In this document: one piece after another, positions 53,658 through 64,000 of the stretch | Layout: every line of letters begins with the position of its first letter | How positions within the stretch are numbered: position 1 is the first letter of the stretch | From: Cacajao melanocephalus | Lineage: Eukaryota > Chordata > Mammalia > Primates > Pitheciidae | Reading direction: 5' to 3' | Length of the DNA stretch: 64,000 bases | Assembly (NCBI GenBank): GCA_963573385.1 | Contig: CAUYLG010076897.1 | Span: 62,001 to 126,000, forward strand | Program-made: the position numbers and the translations under genes | Notes under the pieces: model-generated | Database searches by the model: none | Told to the model about the DNA's origin: nothing | The model's input: only the letters and a program-made list of their open reading frames with translations

Positions 53658-55260
53658 ACTTACCTGTGATGTTAGTGTTCCTTACCTGTTATATCAGATG
53701 AGAACATTTAGACTGAGAAGGAATAAATGACTTGCTATGAGTTTAAACATCTCACCATAACAGAACAGAAATGTATAGCCAGTTCTAGTTCTTAGTGATC
53801 AGCTATTATGCTTTGAAAACTGAAAGATTAATCCTATGATTGTTAAATTAGCTTTTTAGAGTAGTTTTATACTATGTTACCTTTTTATTTTGAAATAAGA
53901 AGTGTTTTTCTTGATCCTAGCCGTCTCCCCTTAATCTCTGCTATCATAGTCATTGTGGGCAATCATGGGGGTATCAGAGCCCCCATGACTATCTTGGTCT
54001 TGGTCTTGGGAGTTCTAAAAATTTAGGCACAAGTTTTGAAGGACATTACCAGAGCAAATTTATTTTCTAATTTATTAAATGCTAAGAAATGACTGAACAT
54101 TTATTCATTCAGCATATTTTTAGTATTCCCCGTTATAAACACTGTAAAGGTTAATCCCTGCCCTGAAGATATTTACTAACTCCAAAGAGAGCAGAGAAGT
54201 CCACAGAATCTGGTGATATCAGCAGCACAGGTTATAGAATTGTGTCATTTAAATTTGGAAAATTATCCTACAGTTACAGAATGCCAGAGAATCTCTGCAT
54301 TGTCATACTACATGCTAGGTACTATTTTGACTGGTATACTGAGCATACTTACTACCTTGTATGTCCTCCTTAGCACCAGGGTGGGGTGTGAGAGTTGATG
54401 AAATATATAGATGCTTAAGAGAAGTGGCATTATGGGTATCATGAAAGGATCCCCAAATAACTATTTATTTCACAAGCACGTTTAGTTTTGTTTTTTTCTA
54501 TGAAATATTTTACTATAATTCTTTTTTTTATTCCTGAAGAAGTCTTTAAATGTTTAATAACAATTTTGATCCTGAGGAGAAGAAACATACCAGAACAGAA
54601 TGATTTAGGGGAAGAGAAGATTCCAGTTAATAGAGTGGGCAAATGTTATTGGAATGGATAATATTATAATTATATGATGTTATTATACATCTGATTTGCA
54701 TACCACTGCAACTATTCCTCATGCATTTCAACAGAGCTCTGAAAACTTTCCAGGAAATGCTGAAAGGTTTTCCTTGTGAAAAGAAGCATAAGAACTCATG
54801 AAGCACTCACAAAATATGTTTCTTAGCAATTTCTTGTGCATACACGGATCTTTCTCCAAAGCACCCTTCCCAACACTTCCCATGATGATTTCAAGCATAC
54901 TCATGTAAGCATCGCTGGGGAAAATGTTCATTTAAATTAATGAATAAGAGGCTCTTGGGTTTCTACTGATATTTACTTCCATGATGGTGGCCTTTATTCT
55001 TCTCAGCTGTCACTTACAATTACGATATACCTATCTTTTAGGGTAAACTCTGATGATATTAGATAGAGTGAGTTCAACTTATAACACTAGAATAGAAGGC
55101 AGAATTTATATCTGCATCATAAGCTCATTGGATTTCAGACTTGTGTTATTCTAGATTCAACCATTTTGATAAATACAATTTAACCTTGGTCTACCCACAT
55201 TGATGTTACAGTGACCCATTGCATGATGGAGTTCTGCTTGCCAAATCCTAAGCTATTATC
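53658..55260. other. Unassigned intronic sequence
   Basis: About 1.6 kb with no gene and no clear repeat. A local near-palindrome is seen at about 53952-53995 (caatcatgggggtatcagag, then cccccatgac). Confidence 0.4.
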
Positions 55261-55264
55261 ATGG

Positions 55265-55505
55265 TACTAACAGCTAATACTGAGTGACCAAATATAATGC
55301 GCAAGGTAGAGGCCTAGGATAATAGCATACATAATATGCATATCTTATTCATTCTCATAACAGCCCTCTGAGGTCAGTGTCTGTCCCCATTTCACAGAGG
55401 AGAGCAATGAGATTTAGATTAAACAGTTTGCCTGAAGCTACACATCTCCCAAGTGGCAGAGCAGGGGTTCAACCAGGCCTTCTACTTAACTCTAGAGCTT
55501 AAGAA
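55265..55505 (-). repeat. MIR (SINE)
   Basis: ctcataacagccctctgagg, cccatttcacagaggagag, and caagtggcagagcaggggttc: a well preserved reversed MIR. Confidence 0.87.
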
Positions 55506-55727
55506 TATAAGCACTGTACTTGATTCCTTTAAATACCACCTGATTGAAAAAAAAAATACCAGCTATTGTATAGACATGAAGACATTTGCAGTATCAAAGC
55601 TTAGTCCTAGACCTCAGGAAACCTAGACACATGGTCAGGTTCAGCAGCCCACTCTGTGGCTACAGTCAGTTCCTGTAACCTCCTTAACCTCGATCCCCTC
55701 ACCTTCAAAATGAGGCCATTGAATTGA

Positions 55728-56041
<314 letters not shown>

Positions 56042-56099
56042 TCTAAAGTTGCTTTAAACACTCAAGTTTCCTGATTCTGTGATCTATAAATTAGATCTG

Positions 56100-56262
56100 C
56101 TGTTTTCTAATTATGGGAATGTGGTGGCCCCTCTCTAAAAGAGTTCATTCATTTGTAAAATGGAGTTAATATTAACATCTATCCACTCCCATGAGATAAT
56201 CCATGTAAAACATTTAATGCAAGGCTTGGAACATAGAAAGTGCTCATGTGTATTAGCTTATC
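56100..56262 (+). repeat. MIR-like SINE
   Basis: ttcatttgtaaaatggagtt, gagataatccatgtaaaac and ttggaacatagaaagtgctc follow the 3' half of MIR. Confidence 0.65.
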
Positions 56263-57689
56263 TTCATCAGTATCACCATTGTCATCACATTAGTAATTAT
56301 AAAATATCAATACTAATAAAGTATTACTTTATGCTGATTATTACAACAGCAATAATGCCTTATTAGAATTGACAGTAGTAGTAGCATAGTATTCATTGCA
56401 TATCTACAACTAATCTTCACCTCACATGTGTCCCCACATGGCCTGAGAGGACTGAAAAGATTCATCAGGGAACTCAGTGATAAGGCCCCAAAAGGCAACT
56501 GTTTCTTCACCAACTGGCAAATCCATGGCACTTACATTGCTAAGAAGACCTCATACCACATTTATTGTGTTGTGATCCTATCACAGTGAAGGGTTTCAGA
56601 GTCAATAAAAGAAATGAATTGTCATCACAGATGAATATACCAGCCAGCAGAGCCAAGGAACTCCAGCTCCTAAACATTGGATGGAGCAGTTCATTTGACC
56701 AGTCCTAAAAACCAGAAGCTTTTCCTCAGCATGTTACTGTCTAGCCATTTATAGTAACAGTAAAGTGTATGTGGAAAGGAGGAAGGTGGGGAGGTTCTTG
56801 TTGCACTAAGGCCAAAGATTTCTAAAGAGAAAAAATTTATTTTCCTTATATCTCTGAAGCTACAATACATAATAAATTTTAATCAGTGCTCCCAGTTTTG
56901 ATTGAAATGGCTTCCCTTTGTACACGCCTCTCTCCAACGCAGCTGTGATAGGTGCCTCTAGGTACAAAAACACCTTGTATATCTTCCCAAAAGAAGGATT
57001 TCCACAGATAACTCACCAGCAGACCATGTTTTCAGACCTAATAGAAGAAAAAATAATAATCTGGAAGGCAAGACAGCATTGCAGTTCATGGAGTCAGAGG
57101 TATGAGTTTGATCCCACTAAATGTTATATTCCACAAGAGCAAAAAAGAAATGGAATTTTTTTTTAAGAAATGGAATTTTTAAAATCTCATTCCTGTATCC
57201 TCAGTGCCCAGAGTAGTAAAAGGCATAAGGACTATTTACTGACACATAGAAGGCATTAAGTAACTACTTATTGAATAAATGAGCACATAGATGTCTCTAT
57301 CAAAAACCACATGACTCAAACAAGTGACTTTATTTCTCCAAGCTCATTGTCCTCATGTCTAAATAATACCCACCTTTCAGGGTCGATGAAATGTTAAAAG
57401 TGATGGTCTACATGAGAAAGAATGGAGTTGTTTATTTTATTCTCCATAAACCATTGTGATTGTGGTGATCTGGTCCAGCTGACTGCCATCACAGCAACCC
57501 TGTCTGCGTGAAAAACATGCAAATTGCTGTATCCCTTGGAGGAACGGAACAAATGCCTCAGTGTCCACTGGTAATGTTCAGAATAATGATCAGATTCATG
57601 ACGGAAGCAAATTATTGCTGTTTGTTCATGGGATTGTGTGCGTGTCCAATCCCCATGTGATTCTGGTCAGTAGCTCCTCTAGGTGTGAG
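56263..57689. other. Unassigned sequence with L2/MIR traces
   Basis: 57180-57290 (gtatcctcagtgcccagag, gaaggcattaagtaactac) resembles an L2 end. 57300-57410 (caagtgactttatttctccaag) resembles a MIR. A tandem duplication aagaaatggaatttttt is seen twice at about 57145-57180. No gene. Confidence 0.45.
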
Positions 57690-58180
57690 ACTTCCTCGTA
57701 AAGTTGCAGTGGCAGCATAAACGGACGCAGCCTTTTTGGAAAGCAACGTGACTGCGCATAGGAAGAGCTTTCAGTGGTTTAAACTCATTGGTCTTATGAT
57801 TCTCCTTCTGGGATTAGTCATAAAGAAACAACCACAGGTGCAGTCACAGATGGATGCATAGAATGTCAATTACATCGTTATTCCTAGGTAGTGCAAAAAT
57901 GCCGAAATCACCTCAATATGCAACAGTATGGTAAGTTCAATGGATGCATTATTATGCAGTCATTAAGAATCATGATGTAAAAAATATTCAGGATATTTCA
58001 TAAAGTTAAAAAAGAAGATAAAATACTATAATTTTATCTTATCAAAACGTTATTTCTACAGTATATATGCTTACATAAATGGCCAATATACTCTTACAGT
58101 AGTGGGATTATGAGTGATTTTCATTTTCTTAAATTTTTTTCTATAGAAGATGTATTTTCATGGAATAATCATTTGGTAAT
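57690..58180 (+). repeat. Old L1M 3'-end remnant
   Basis: tttttggaaagcaacgtgac, ttctccttctgggattagtc and gcattattatgcagtcattaag resemble the 3' part of old L1M elements in forward orientation. Strongly diverged. Confidence 0.55.
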
Positions 58181-58470
58181 AATCAGACAAAATTTCATTA
58201 GAAAATAGAACCATAAGGGTTAATAGAAGGTTACAGCAAATTCTCAGAAGATGGATGAGTGAAGCATTTCTCACTTTCCCTAAACCCAGGAACCCTACTG
58301 TTTCTTGGATCCTTCTTAGGAAAACCTAATGAAGAAATTCATGCTCAGATGTTTAAGCTTCATTGTATTTGTTTACTTGCGGCAAGTAAATAGTCTTTAA
58401 AAATGACACCTGAGAAATAGAGACAATTTATACTGCTAAATGACTTGATAATCATCATATTACAGCATCA

Positions 58471-58605
58471 GTGGGAGGCTGAGCTCACACCTGTAATCCC
58501 AGCACTTCGGGAGGCCAAGGCAGGATTGCTTGTGGCAGGGAGTTTAAATCCAGCCTAGGCAACATAGTGAGATCTCATCTTTACAAAAATTTTAAAAATA
58601 ATCAG
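58471..58605 (+). repeat. Alu left monomer (FLAM/AluJ-like), sense
   Basis: gctcacacctgtaatcccag, gggaggccaaggcaggattg and gcctaggcaacatagtgag, then A-rich sequence. A single arm, not a dimer. Confidence 0.85.
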
Positions 58606-59046
58606 TAAACAAATCATCAATGGGAGAACTATTTCAGAGCACAGACACTTGGACTATTGTTCAAACATGCCACAGGGATAGATATTCCTAACTCTTTACC
58701 AAATCTGCATTCTTTTCTTCCTGGCCGTACCAGACTTCTCATTTTGTTTGGGGTAGACACATTAAGTGATCTCTAACAACAAAAAAATGAGAATAGAAAT
58801 GCTGTATACTGCTTTAAGACCTGGCCCATAAAAAGCTTCCATGCACTCTCTTCAATGTTCTTTTCCTCTTTCTGGATAAGACAATCACAGAGACCGTAGG
58901 AGCCATGTGTTAAAGGTTGCCAAATATTCATTAGCTTCTGTCCTTTACTGATTCCAAGGAGAAGAACCATCAATTGATCTGTACATTCACCCAAGACTTT
59001 TATGTGAGTAAGAAATATACTACATGCTTTTTAAATGTGTTAGGGG
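58606..59046. other. Unassigned intronic sequence
   Basis: Nothing recognised. Confidence 0.4.
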
Positions 59047-59640
59047 ACAGATTGAATATCCCTAATCCCCAAAAGCAAAATACTCTAAAATCCAAAACTT
59101 TTTGAATGTCAAAATGACATTCAAAGCAAATGCTCATTGAAGTATTTCAGATTTTCAGATTAGGTATATTCAACTGGTGATATGGTTAGGCTTTGTGTCC
59201 CCACCCAAGTCTCATCTTGAATTGTAATCCCCATAATCCCCACGTGTCAAGGGAGAGACCAGGTGGGAGTAATTGAATCATGGAGGCAGTTTTCCCCATG
59301 CTGTTCTTGTGATAGTGAGTGAGTTCTCACAAGATCTGATGGTTTTATAAGGGGCTCCTCCCTTTCACTGGGCACTTCTTCCTGCCACCTTGTGAATGAG
59401 GTGCCTTGCTTCTCCTTTGACTTCCACCATGATTGTTAAGTTTCCTGAGGCCTTCCCAGGCATGCTGAACTGTGAGTCAATTAAACCTCTTTCCTTTGTA
59501 AATTTCCCAGTCTCGGACAGTTCCTTATAGCAATGTGAAAATGAACTAATACAACTGGTGAGTGTAATGTGAATATTCCAAATCCCAAAAAATCTGAAAT
59601 CCAAAACACTTCTGTTCCCAAGCATTTTGAGTAAGGGATA
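59047..59640. mobile_element. Palindromic Tigger-type MITE, split by an MST LTR
   Basis: Left part 59047-59177 (gattgaatatccctaatccc, aatgctcattgaagtatttc). Right part 59554-59640 (gaatattccaaatcccaaa, aacacttctgttcccaagc, gagtaagggatattt). The two ends are inverted repeats of each other (gaatatcccta and taagggatatt). Confidence 0.8.
59178..59553 (+). mobile_element. MST-type solo LTR
   Basis: 376 bp. Starts tgatatggttaggctttgtg and ends atgaactaataca. Carries gagtcaattaaacctctttc with its ATTAAA signal. Flanked by a perfect 5 bp duplication, actgg (59173-59177 and 59554-59558). Confidence 0.96.
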
Positions 59641-59963
59641 TTTGAAGGCCTACTTGTTGCAAATGCAAGAGTTAACTAATACAGCACATTGTTTATGGTT
59701 AACACTATGCTGCACATGCATCCCGGCCAAATTCATTCTTAACAGAGAAGCAGAGAGACCACTTTTATGGAGAGATCACTCCACAAAAGAGGTGAAGAAA
59801 AAGAGAATGCACACCGTCTTGTAAATCACTAGCGTCCTTTTCTTACCTATAGGTTAAAAAAATGCACTAGTATCAATTAAAAAAAATCTCTTGGAGTAAA
59901 TAAAAAAGATCATCCTTCTCTGAACTGACTTTTTAATCAATCTTTTGTCTAGTTTTTGGTCTT
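59641..59963. other. Unassigned intronic sequence
   Basis: Nothing recognised. Confidence 0.4.
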
Positions 59964-60323
59964 TGCCATGGTCTGTATGTGTGTGTCCTTTCAGAACCTG
60001 TATGTTGAAATCCTAATCCCCGGTGTAATGATATTTGGAGGTGGGCCTTTGGGAGATGATTAGATCATGTGGACAGAGGCTTCATGAATGAGATGAGTAT
60101 CCTTTTATAAAAGACCCCACAGAGTTAGCTCACCCCTTCCACCATCTGGAGGCACAGCTAGCAGGTGCCATATATGAACCCGGAATGCGCTGTCATCAAG
60201 CACTGAATCTGCTGACCTTGTGGTATTAGACTTCCTAGCCTCCAGTACTATGAGAAATAAATTTCTATTGTTTATAAGCTGCCTAGTCTATGGCATTTTG
60301 TTAAAGCAGCCTGAACAAAGACA
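59964..60323 (+). mobile_element. MLT1A-like MaLR solo LTR
   Basis: 360 bp. gtatgttgaaatcctaatcc, ggtgggcctttgggagatg, catgaatgagatgagtatcc and gagaaataaatttctattg (with AATAAA), ending gcctgaacaaagaca. Perfect 5 bp duplication gtctt (59959-59963 and 60324-60328). Confidence 0.95.
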
Positions 60324-60328
60324 GTCTT

Positions 60329-61009
60329 TATTCTTCTAGTTGGATAGAGGTTCCATGAGGGTAGGACCTTTGACTTGTTTATTGTAGCAGTCCCAGTTCC
60401 TAGAAGACTCCTATAATTATAGGCATACAGTATGTGTTTGTAGAGTTGTAAACTAATGTAATAATATGAGGTGGATAGAGACAAATGTATCTGGTGAGAC
60501 TTTCCACCCTGAAACTTGGCCAGCAGTTTTCATTTGGCAGAGAAAAGATCTCCTCTGACACAGATATGTGATTAAACATAAAACACACACATATCAGATA
60601 GTCAATTTATAAATTCATTTCACATTATATTTATCTAAGGTATCTAGAGACTGAAGGCAGCTAACAAGTTTGTTGCATGCAGAGGTCCCTTTGCTTGCTA
60701 TCCTCTTCCTTTATCAGCACCAACTGTAACTCCCAGGCATCTTTCCAGCCCTAACTTTGCACAAGCTTACCACCTGATGGCAGAGAGCCACATATTTACT
60801 CTCTCCTTACTATCCCAAGCATATGGCTTAATGTTAAATAGCCAATAAATGACAATTTCAAAGTGTGAGAGGGTCCAACTGCAAAGTGTTTAGTCTTAAA
60901 ATTGGTCTACTGGTGCCAGCTAGATAGTCAAAATGTTTGAGAGATTGGCTGTATATATACTACCTTCTTTCCTTTTCAGAGTTGTAGCTGTTGATTATTA
61001 ATTCATTTA
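60329..61009. other. Unassigned sequence with an L2 trace
   Basis: 60335-60440 (gaggttccatgagggtagg, acctttgacttgtttattg) is probably a forward L2 end. The rest is unassigned. Confidence 0.45.
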
Positions 61010-61444
61010 TGTATTAGGGTCCTTCAGAGAAACAGAATTAATAGGATGTGTGAATATAAAGAGATATACTAAGATATTGGCTCACACTTTATGGAGGCTT
61101 AGTCAACTTGATATTTAATGGAGGGATCTGGCAAGCTGGAGCCTCAGAAAACAGTTACAGTTCAAGTCCAAAGGCAGGCTACTGGTGAACAAGGTCCGCT
61201 TTTGTTCTCTTCAGGCTTTTAACTGATTTTGTGAAGCCCCCTAACATTATGGAGGGCAATCTGCTTTACTTAAAGAAGTCCAACAATTTAAATGTATTGA
61301 AAGTAATAGCAAAAACCGCAATTACTTTTGCATCAATGTAATAAACCTCAACAACACCCCTTACAGAAATATCCAGAATAATGCTTGACTAAACTCTTGA
61401 ACATTATGGCCCAGCCAAGTTAACACATAAAATCAACCATCACA
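61010..61444 (-). mobile_element. MLT2-type (ERVL) solo LTR
   Basis: tgtattagggtccttcagag, aaacagaattaataggatgtg, ggagggcaatctgctttac and ccaagttaacacataaaatc, ending accatcaca. Reversed. Interrupted by part of a MADE1 at about 61294-61341. Confidence 0.9.
61294..61341. mobile_element. Half of a MADE1 mariner MITE
   Basis: attgaaagtaatagcaaaaacc, then cgcaattacttttgcatcaatgtaa. This is one arm and the centre of the roughly 80 bp palindromic MADE1; the other arm is missing. Full MADE1 copies are the source of miR-548 hairpins, but this half cannot form one. Confidence 0.85.
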
Positions 61445-62195
61445 GTTCACTTGCTTGCTTGCTCATTTGTTTTTGGTTGTTTTCTTCTTTGCTTCTCTTA
61501 GGTCCTTGAGGTCATCGTTATTTCCACAGGGGTCATCTAATAAGAAACCTTGTTGTGACCTGGAGAGTCCCAAGTCCACATTCCAGCTTCCCCACTGGCT
61601 TAGCATGTAACAAAGTGCTTTGCCACTCAGCGCCTCCAGTTCTGCCTCTGTGAATGGAGCTATTTTGCCTACCTAAGCTCATTATCATGAACAAGTGGGA
61701 TAAAAATATATTGAGAAGCTCTGTAAACACAAATTCACATGGAAACTGGTAGTTAACACTGTTTATATATCAAAGGTCCTACCTTTCAAAACAACAAATG
61801 AGAAAATAGAAAATTCTGCAGGTGAAGCACATTACAGTTGAGTAACTGACTCACTGGAATAAAGAAAGATCAAATTAAGAAAGTCAGTTTATTAGCGAGG
61901 GAACAATGATTTTAAGAGTTAAGTGAAGTTTTAAATACCACCATAGGTGATTGGTAAAGATGGTGGGAACAGTATTGAATTTAAAGCACACAGAATATTC
62001 ATGTCTAAAGTCAGGCTTGGTGGGGAGTTAGCACACCATTCATCCGTCCCCAGGTAACTTAGTCCGCAGTGGACGTTAGGTAGCGTGGGAGTGCTGTGAC
62101 AGCCAGAGTCACGGGAGCTCCAATCATATGGGACTGCTCATGAGAATCTACTAAAAGGGACTAAACAGAATTTACCACTTCTCCACTTACAATGT
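61445..62195. other. Unassigned sequence with a MIR trace
   Basis: 61560-61740 resembles a forward MIR (cctctgtgaatggagctat, gaacaagtgggataaaaat). Otherwise nothing assigned. Confidence 0.45.
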
Positions 62196-62197
62196 AC

Positions 62198-62462
62198 AGT
62201 TGACTCTTGAACAACACTAGTTGGAACTGTGTGAGTCCACTTATATGTGGATTTTTGTCAATAAATACAGTTGGCCCTCTGAATTCACAGCTTCAGCATC
62301 CACAACCAAATGCAGATCAAAGATACAGGCCAGGAAGGACCAAATTCCGTTATCTGCAGGCTCTGCAGTACTAAGTGTGGGACTTGAGTGTGCATGGATT
62401 TTGGTATCCGCGGTGGTCCTGGAACCAATGCCCCATAGAAATCAAGGGATCACCATATAGTT
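62198..62462. mobile_element. Two nested Tigger-type MITE fragments
   Basis: The outer piece 62198-62266 starts cagttgactcttgaacaac and runs through ccacttatatgtggattttt. At tacagt (62267) a second element begins: ggccctctgaattcacagc through to ggttttggtatccgcgg-type sequence and agggatcaccata. The second is the same family as 50835-51452. Confidence 0.78.
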
Positions 62463-63339
62463 AATATCTCACATGTGATTCAATTCTGGACCATCATGTG
62501 ATTGTTAGTCTCTACCACTCAGGGGGCCTCTATGCCTCACATGCTTAGCCAGACTGTTTCTTGTAACTCCAAAAGATGGAGGAATTTCCAGAGACTGGGG
62601 TACAATTTGCTTGCTCAAATCTTATGTTCTGTACCAAAGCAGCCCTCTTCTGGCACTTTAAAGTTTCTTTTTTTTTTTTTTAAGCAAAAATGCCAAAACC
62701 ACTCTCAGAGGGCTAGCCTTGCCCTATGGCCCCTCCAGGTCAGTAGTCCAACATAAGTATAGTTCCCAAGATGAATGTCCATAGTTCTTTGATAAGTTAG
62801 TCCAGGGACAAAGGTGGGGAAGACTCTCCTCTCCAGAAGTTCAAAAAAAATCATGGGGTTCTATCTCACCCAAGGTCACTTGTTACAAAACCATGTTTTG
62901 GGTACACCTGGACATCCTGTTAACAAGCATTAGTATCTATTCCTGCTTTAAGCTTCTTGAGCCACCTGAGATGCTAATGGAGCCATTTTGCCATTGAACT
63001 GAGGATTATGTGGGTTCGGAAAATTTTGAGAGGACAGAACCAAGATCCAGCAAAGACCATACTATAATGCAATTTCCTTTTATTTATAATGAAAATATGT
63101 GGAAGATAAACGTGTGTTCTTAAAAGCAGCACTGTGTTTCTGAATACATCATACCTAATTTGATACTAAATATGCAAAGATATTTTCATCTACATTTTTT
63201 TTCTGTGAGAACTGAAACAAAGATAATAGTGTGCTTTTTATTCCTTTTGCAATAATGGATGAATAGTTAACTTTCTTGGCGCAGCTTTGCGTGGTAGATA
63301 GTTCTGTTTCAAAATGTGCAAAAAAATCAGTTTTATGAA
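62463..63339. other. Unassigned intronic sequence upstream of the exon
   Basis: No repeat recognised with confidence. A poly-T of 14 lies at 62668-62681. This and the exon flank look like unique sequence. Confidence 0.45.
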
Positions 63340-63376
63340 TATTTTGCTCATATTGCTTCTCTGCCACTTTCCCTAG
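63340..63376 (+). promoter_or_regulatory. 3' splice site of the KCNIP4 exon
   Basis: A pyrimidine-rich stretch (ttgcttctctgccac, then tttccctag) ends in AG at 63375-63376. A possible branch point is the A at 63350 in gctcat, 27 nt upstream of the exon; another candidate lies in tatgaat just before it. The branch-point choice is inference. Confidence 0.85.
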
Positions 63377-63446
63377 GAATGCCCCAGTGGTGTTGTTAAT
63401 GAAGAAACCTTCAAAGAGATTTATTCGCAGTTCTTTCCACAGGGAG
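63377..63446 (+). CDS. KCNIP4: KCNIP4 internal coding exon (70 bp, degenerate EF-hand 1)
   Basis: Internal exon of a Kv channel-interacting protein (KChIP). KChIPs are neuronal-calcium-sensor-family EF-hand proteins that bind the cytoplasmic N-terminus of Kv4 channels and control their trafficking and inactivation (family knowledge). Seen here: AG acceptor at 63375-63376, an open frame starting in phase 0 (GAA TGC CCC AGT GGT...), 23 codons plus one base, then a consensus donor. The peptide begins ECPSGVVN and ends FFPQG; the last base starts the next codon, expected to be Asp. The Cys-Pro pair lies in the first EF-hand, which does not bind calcium in this family. From memory, KCNIP1 has FKQIYAQFFPHG, KCNIP2 has GIVNEENFKQ and KCNIP3 has CPTGLVDED. 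The sequence here has [13 protein letters not shown], pointing to KCNIP4. The 70 bp length matches the conserved KCNIP exon. The frame is intact. It is only a small part of the protein; neighbouring exons lie outside the window. Confidence 0.95.
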
Positions 63447-63452
63447 GTGAGT
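63447..63452 (+). promoter_or_regulatory. 5' splice site of the KCNIP4 exon
   Basis: The exon ends GGGAG and is followed by gtgagt, which matches the U1 consensus at the intronic positions. Cutting here leaves the frame in phase 1 (one base of the next codon), as expected for this KCNIP exon boundary. Confidence 0.9.
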
Positions 63453-63689
63453 GCAAATGTGGACTTGTTAACATACTATCAGAGTTACCATTATGCTTGC
63501 AGTGTTGAGTTTAGTTTAATTTTTTGTAGCATAATGCTACATTTTTAATCGTTATGTAAAAGAATTAATGCACAGCATGCAAGTCCATATACTTTTTTAT
63601 GTATCATAAAAGCCAGTGACTTAGAAATTATCAAATTTCCAAAAGGCTACTCTTCAGTTTAATACAAGTATGACTGCATGTGCCTAGTA

Positions 63690-63925
63690 CTAAGGCCCTC
63701 AGATTCACAGTGCTTTTTATTACAAGGTGCTCAAAATGCCACAAAGCTCATTCACATGCAATATAGGTCTCATTTGATTCTCCCAACTCTCAAAATCAGG
63801 ACAAATGTAATTATCCTCAACTTACAGATATGAAATGTGGGGCTTGGAGAAGGTAAATGGTTTGCTCGGGGCCACATATTGACTCAGTGGCAGATCTGGG
63901 TTATAACCTAGATTTTCTGCAGCCT
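63690..63925 (-). repeat. MIR (SINE)
   Basis: Old tRNA-derived SINE in reverse orientation. The reversed core is visible: cctcaacttacagatatgaaatgtggggcttggagaag, then ggccacatattgactcagtggcagatctgggtt. It lies about 245 bp downstream of the exon. Confidence 0.75.
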
Positions 63926-64000
63926 CACCTCGTATATTTTCTGCTGTTCCTCTTTCTTCCAGTAACTCTTTACTGTGCTCCCTCATCTGACAGAATTAAA

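Larger units (their letters stand above)
63447..64000 (+). other. KCNIP4: KCNIP4 downstream intron (partial)
   Basis: The first 554 bp after the donor. It holds AT-rich sequence and a MIR. The next KCNIP exon (about 71 bp, starting with the end of an Asp codon and encoding STTYAHFLF-like residues) is not seen before the window ends. Confidence 0.85.

Noticed and set aside
61294..61341. Possible miR-548-type gene
   Set aside because: Only one arm of MADE1 is present, so no miR-548 hairpin can form.
63155..63367. 70-codon minus-strand frame just upstream of the exon
   Set aside because: It runs antisense through the branch-point and pyrimidine region of the KCNIP4 acceptor; a chance frame.

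Overview
This is primate, most likely human, genomic DNA. It is AT-rich and full of Alu, L1, THE1/MST/MLT MaLR, MLT2, Tigger and MER1 repeats. I found no bacterial or viral gene architecture. I see one real coding segment, a 70 bp exon at 63377-63446 on the + strand. It is flanked by a good acceptor (pyrimidine tract, ccctag) and a consensus donor (gtgagt). Its translation begins ECPSGVVN and ends FFPQG, which is the degenerate first EF-hand of a Kv-channel-interacting protein. The residues after VVN ([10 protein letters not shown]) fit KCNIP4 better than KCNIP1, KCNIP2 or KCNIP3. The window is therefore about 63.4 kb of one large KCNIP4 intron, the 70 bp exon, and the first 554 bp of the next intron, read in the sense direction of the gene. 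The preceding exon, which should end in codons for YRGFKN, was not seen.

Layout. 0-7.3 kb: antisense Alus, a MIR, and a minus-strand MaLR provirus-like element (LTR, internal, LTR) into which a 5'-inverted (twin-primed) L1 inserted; its 3' LTR contains a 34 bp-arm hairpin. 7.3-19.8 kb: mostly old or unassigned sequence with L2/MIR traces, microsatellites and three Alus. 19.8-24.4 kb: the 5' half of an old minus-strand L1 carrying an internal rearrangement of inverted and tandem copies of its own endonuclease region. 24.8-28.3 kb: an ancient LTR and unassigned sequence. 28.3-31.5 kb: a nested stack, with an old L1 split by a MER1 hAT element that is itself split by a THE1/MST-type LTR, plus an MLT2 LTR. 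31.9-33.1 kb: the end of a Tigger transposon and an old LTR. 36.1-36.8 kb: a short L1 with clear target-site duplications. 38.9-41.2 kb: a complete THE1 element (LTR-internal-LTR) with a 5 bp target duplication. 42.7-45.6 kb: MLT1 LTRs, one split by an MST LTR. 46.8-58.6 kb: Alus, MIRs, L2, a Tigger-type element split by an Alu, and an old LTR. 59.0-62.5 kb: a Tigger-type element split by an MST LTR, an MLT1 LTR with a perfect 5 bp duplication, an MLT2 LTR holding half a MADE1, and two nested Tigger-type elements. 62.5-64.0 kb: apparently unique intron, the exon, and a MIR.

The open reading frames in the window are short. Apart from the exon they are chance frames or decayed transposon coding sequence. 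I found no CpG-island promoter, structural RNA gene, CRISPR array or gene cluster, and no convincing undescribed system. The real interest lies in the record of transposon insertion and rearrangement. Repeat family names come from memory of consensus sequences and were not checked by a search.
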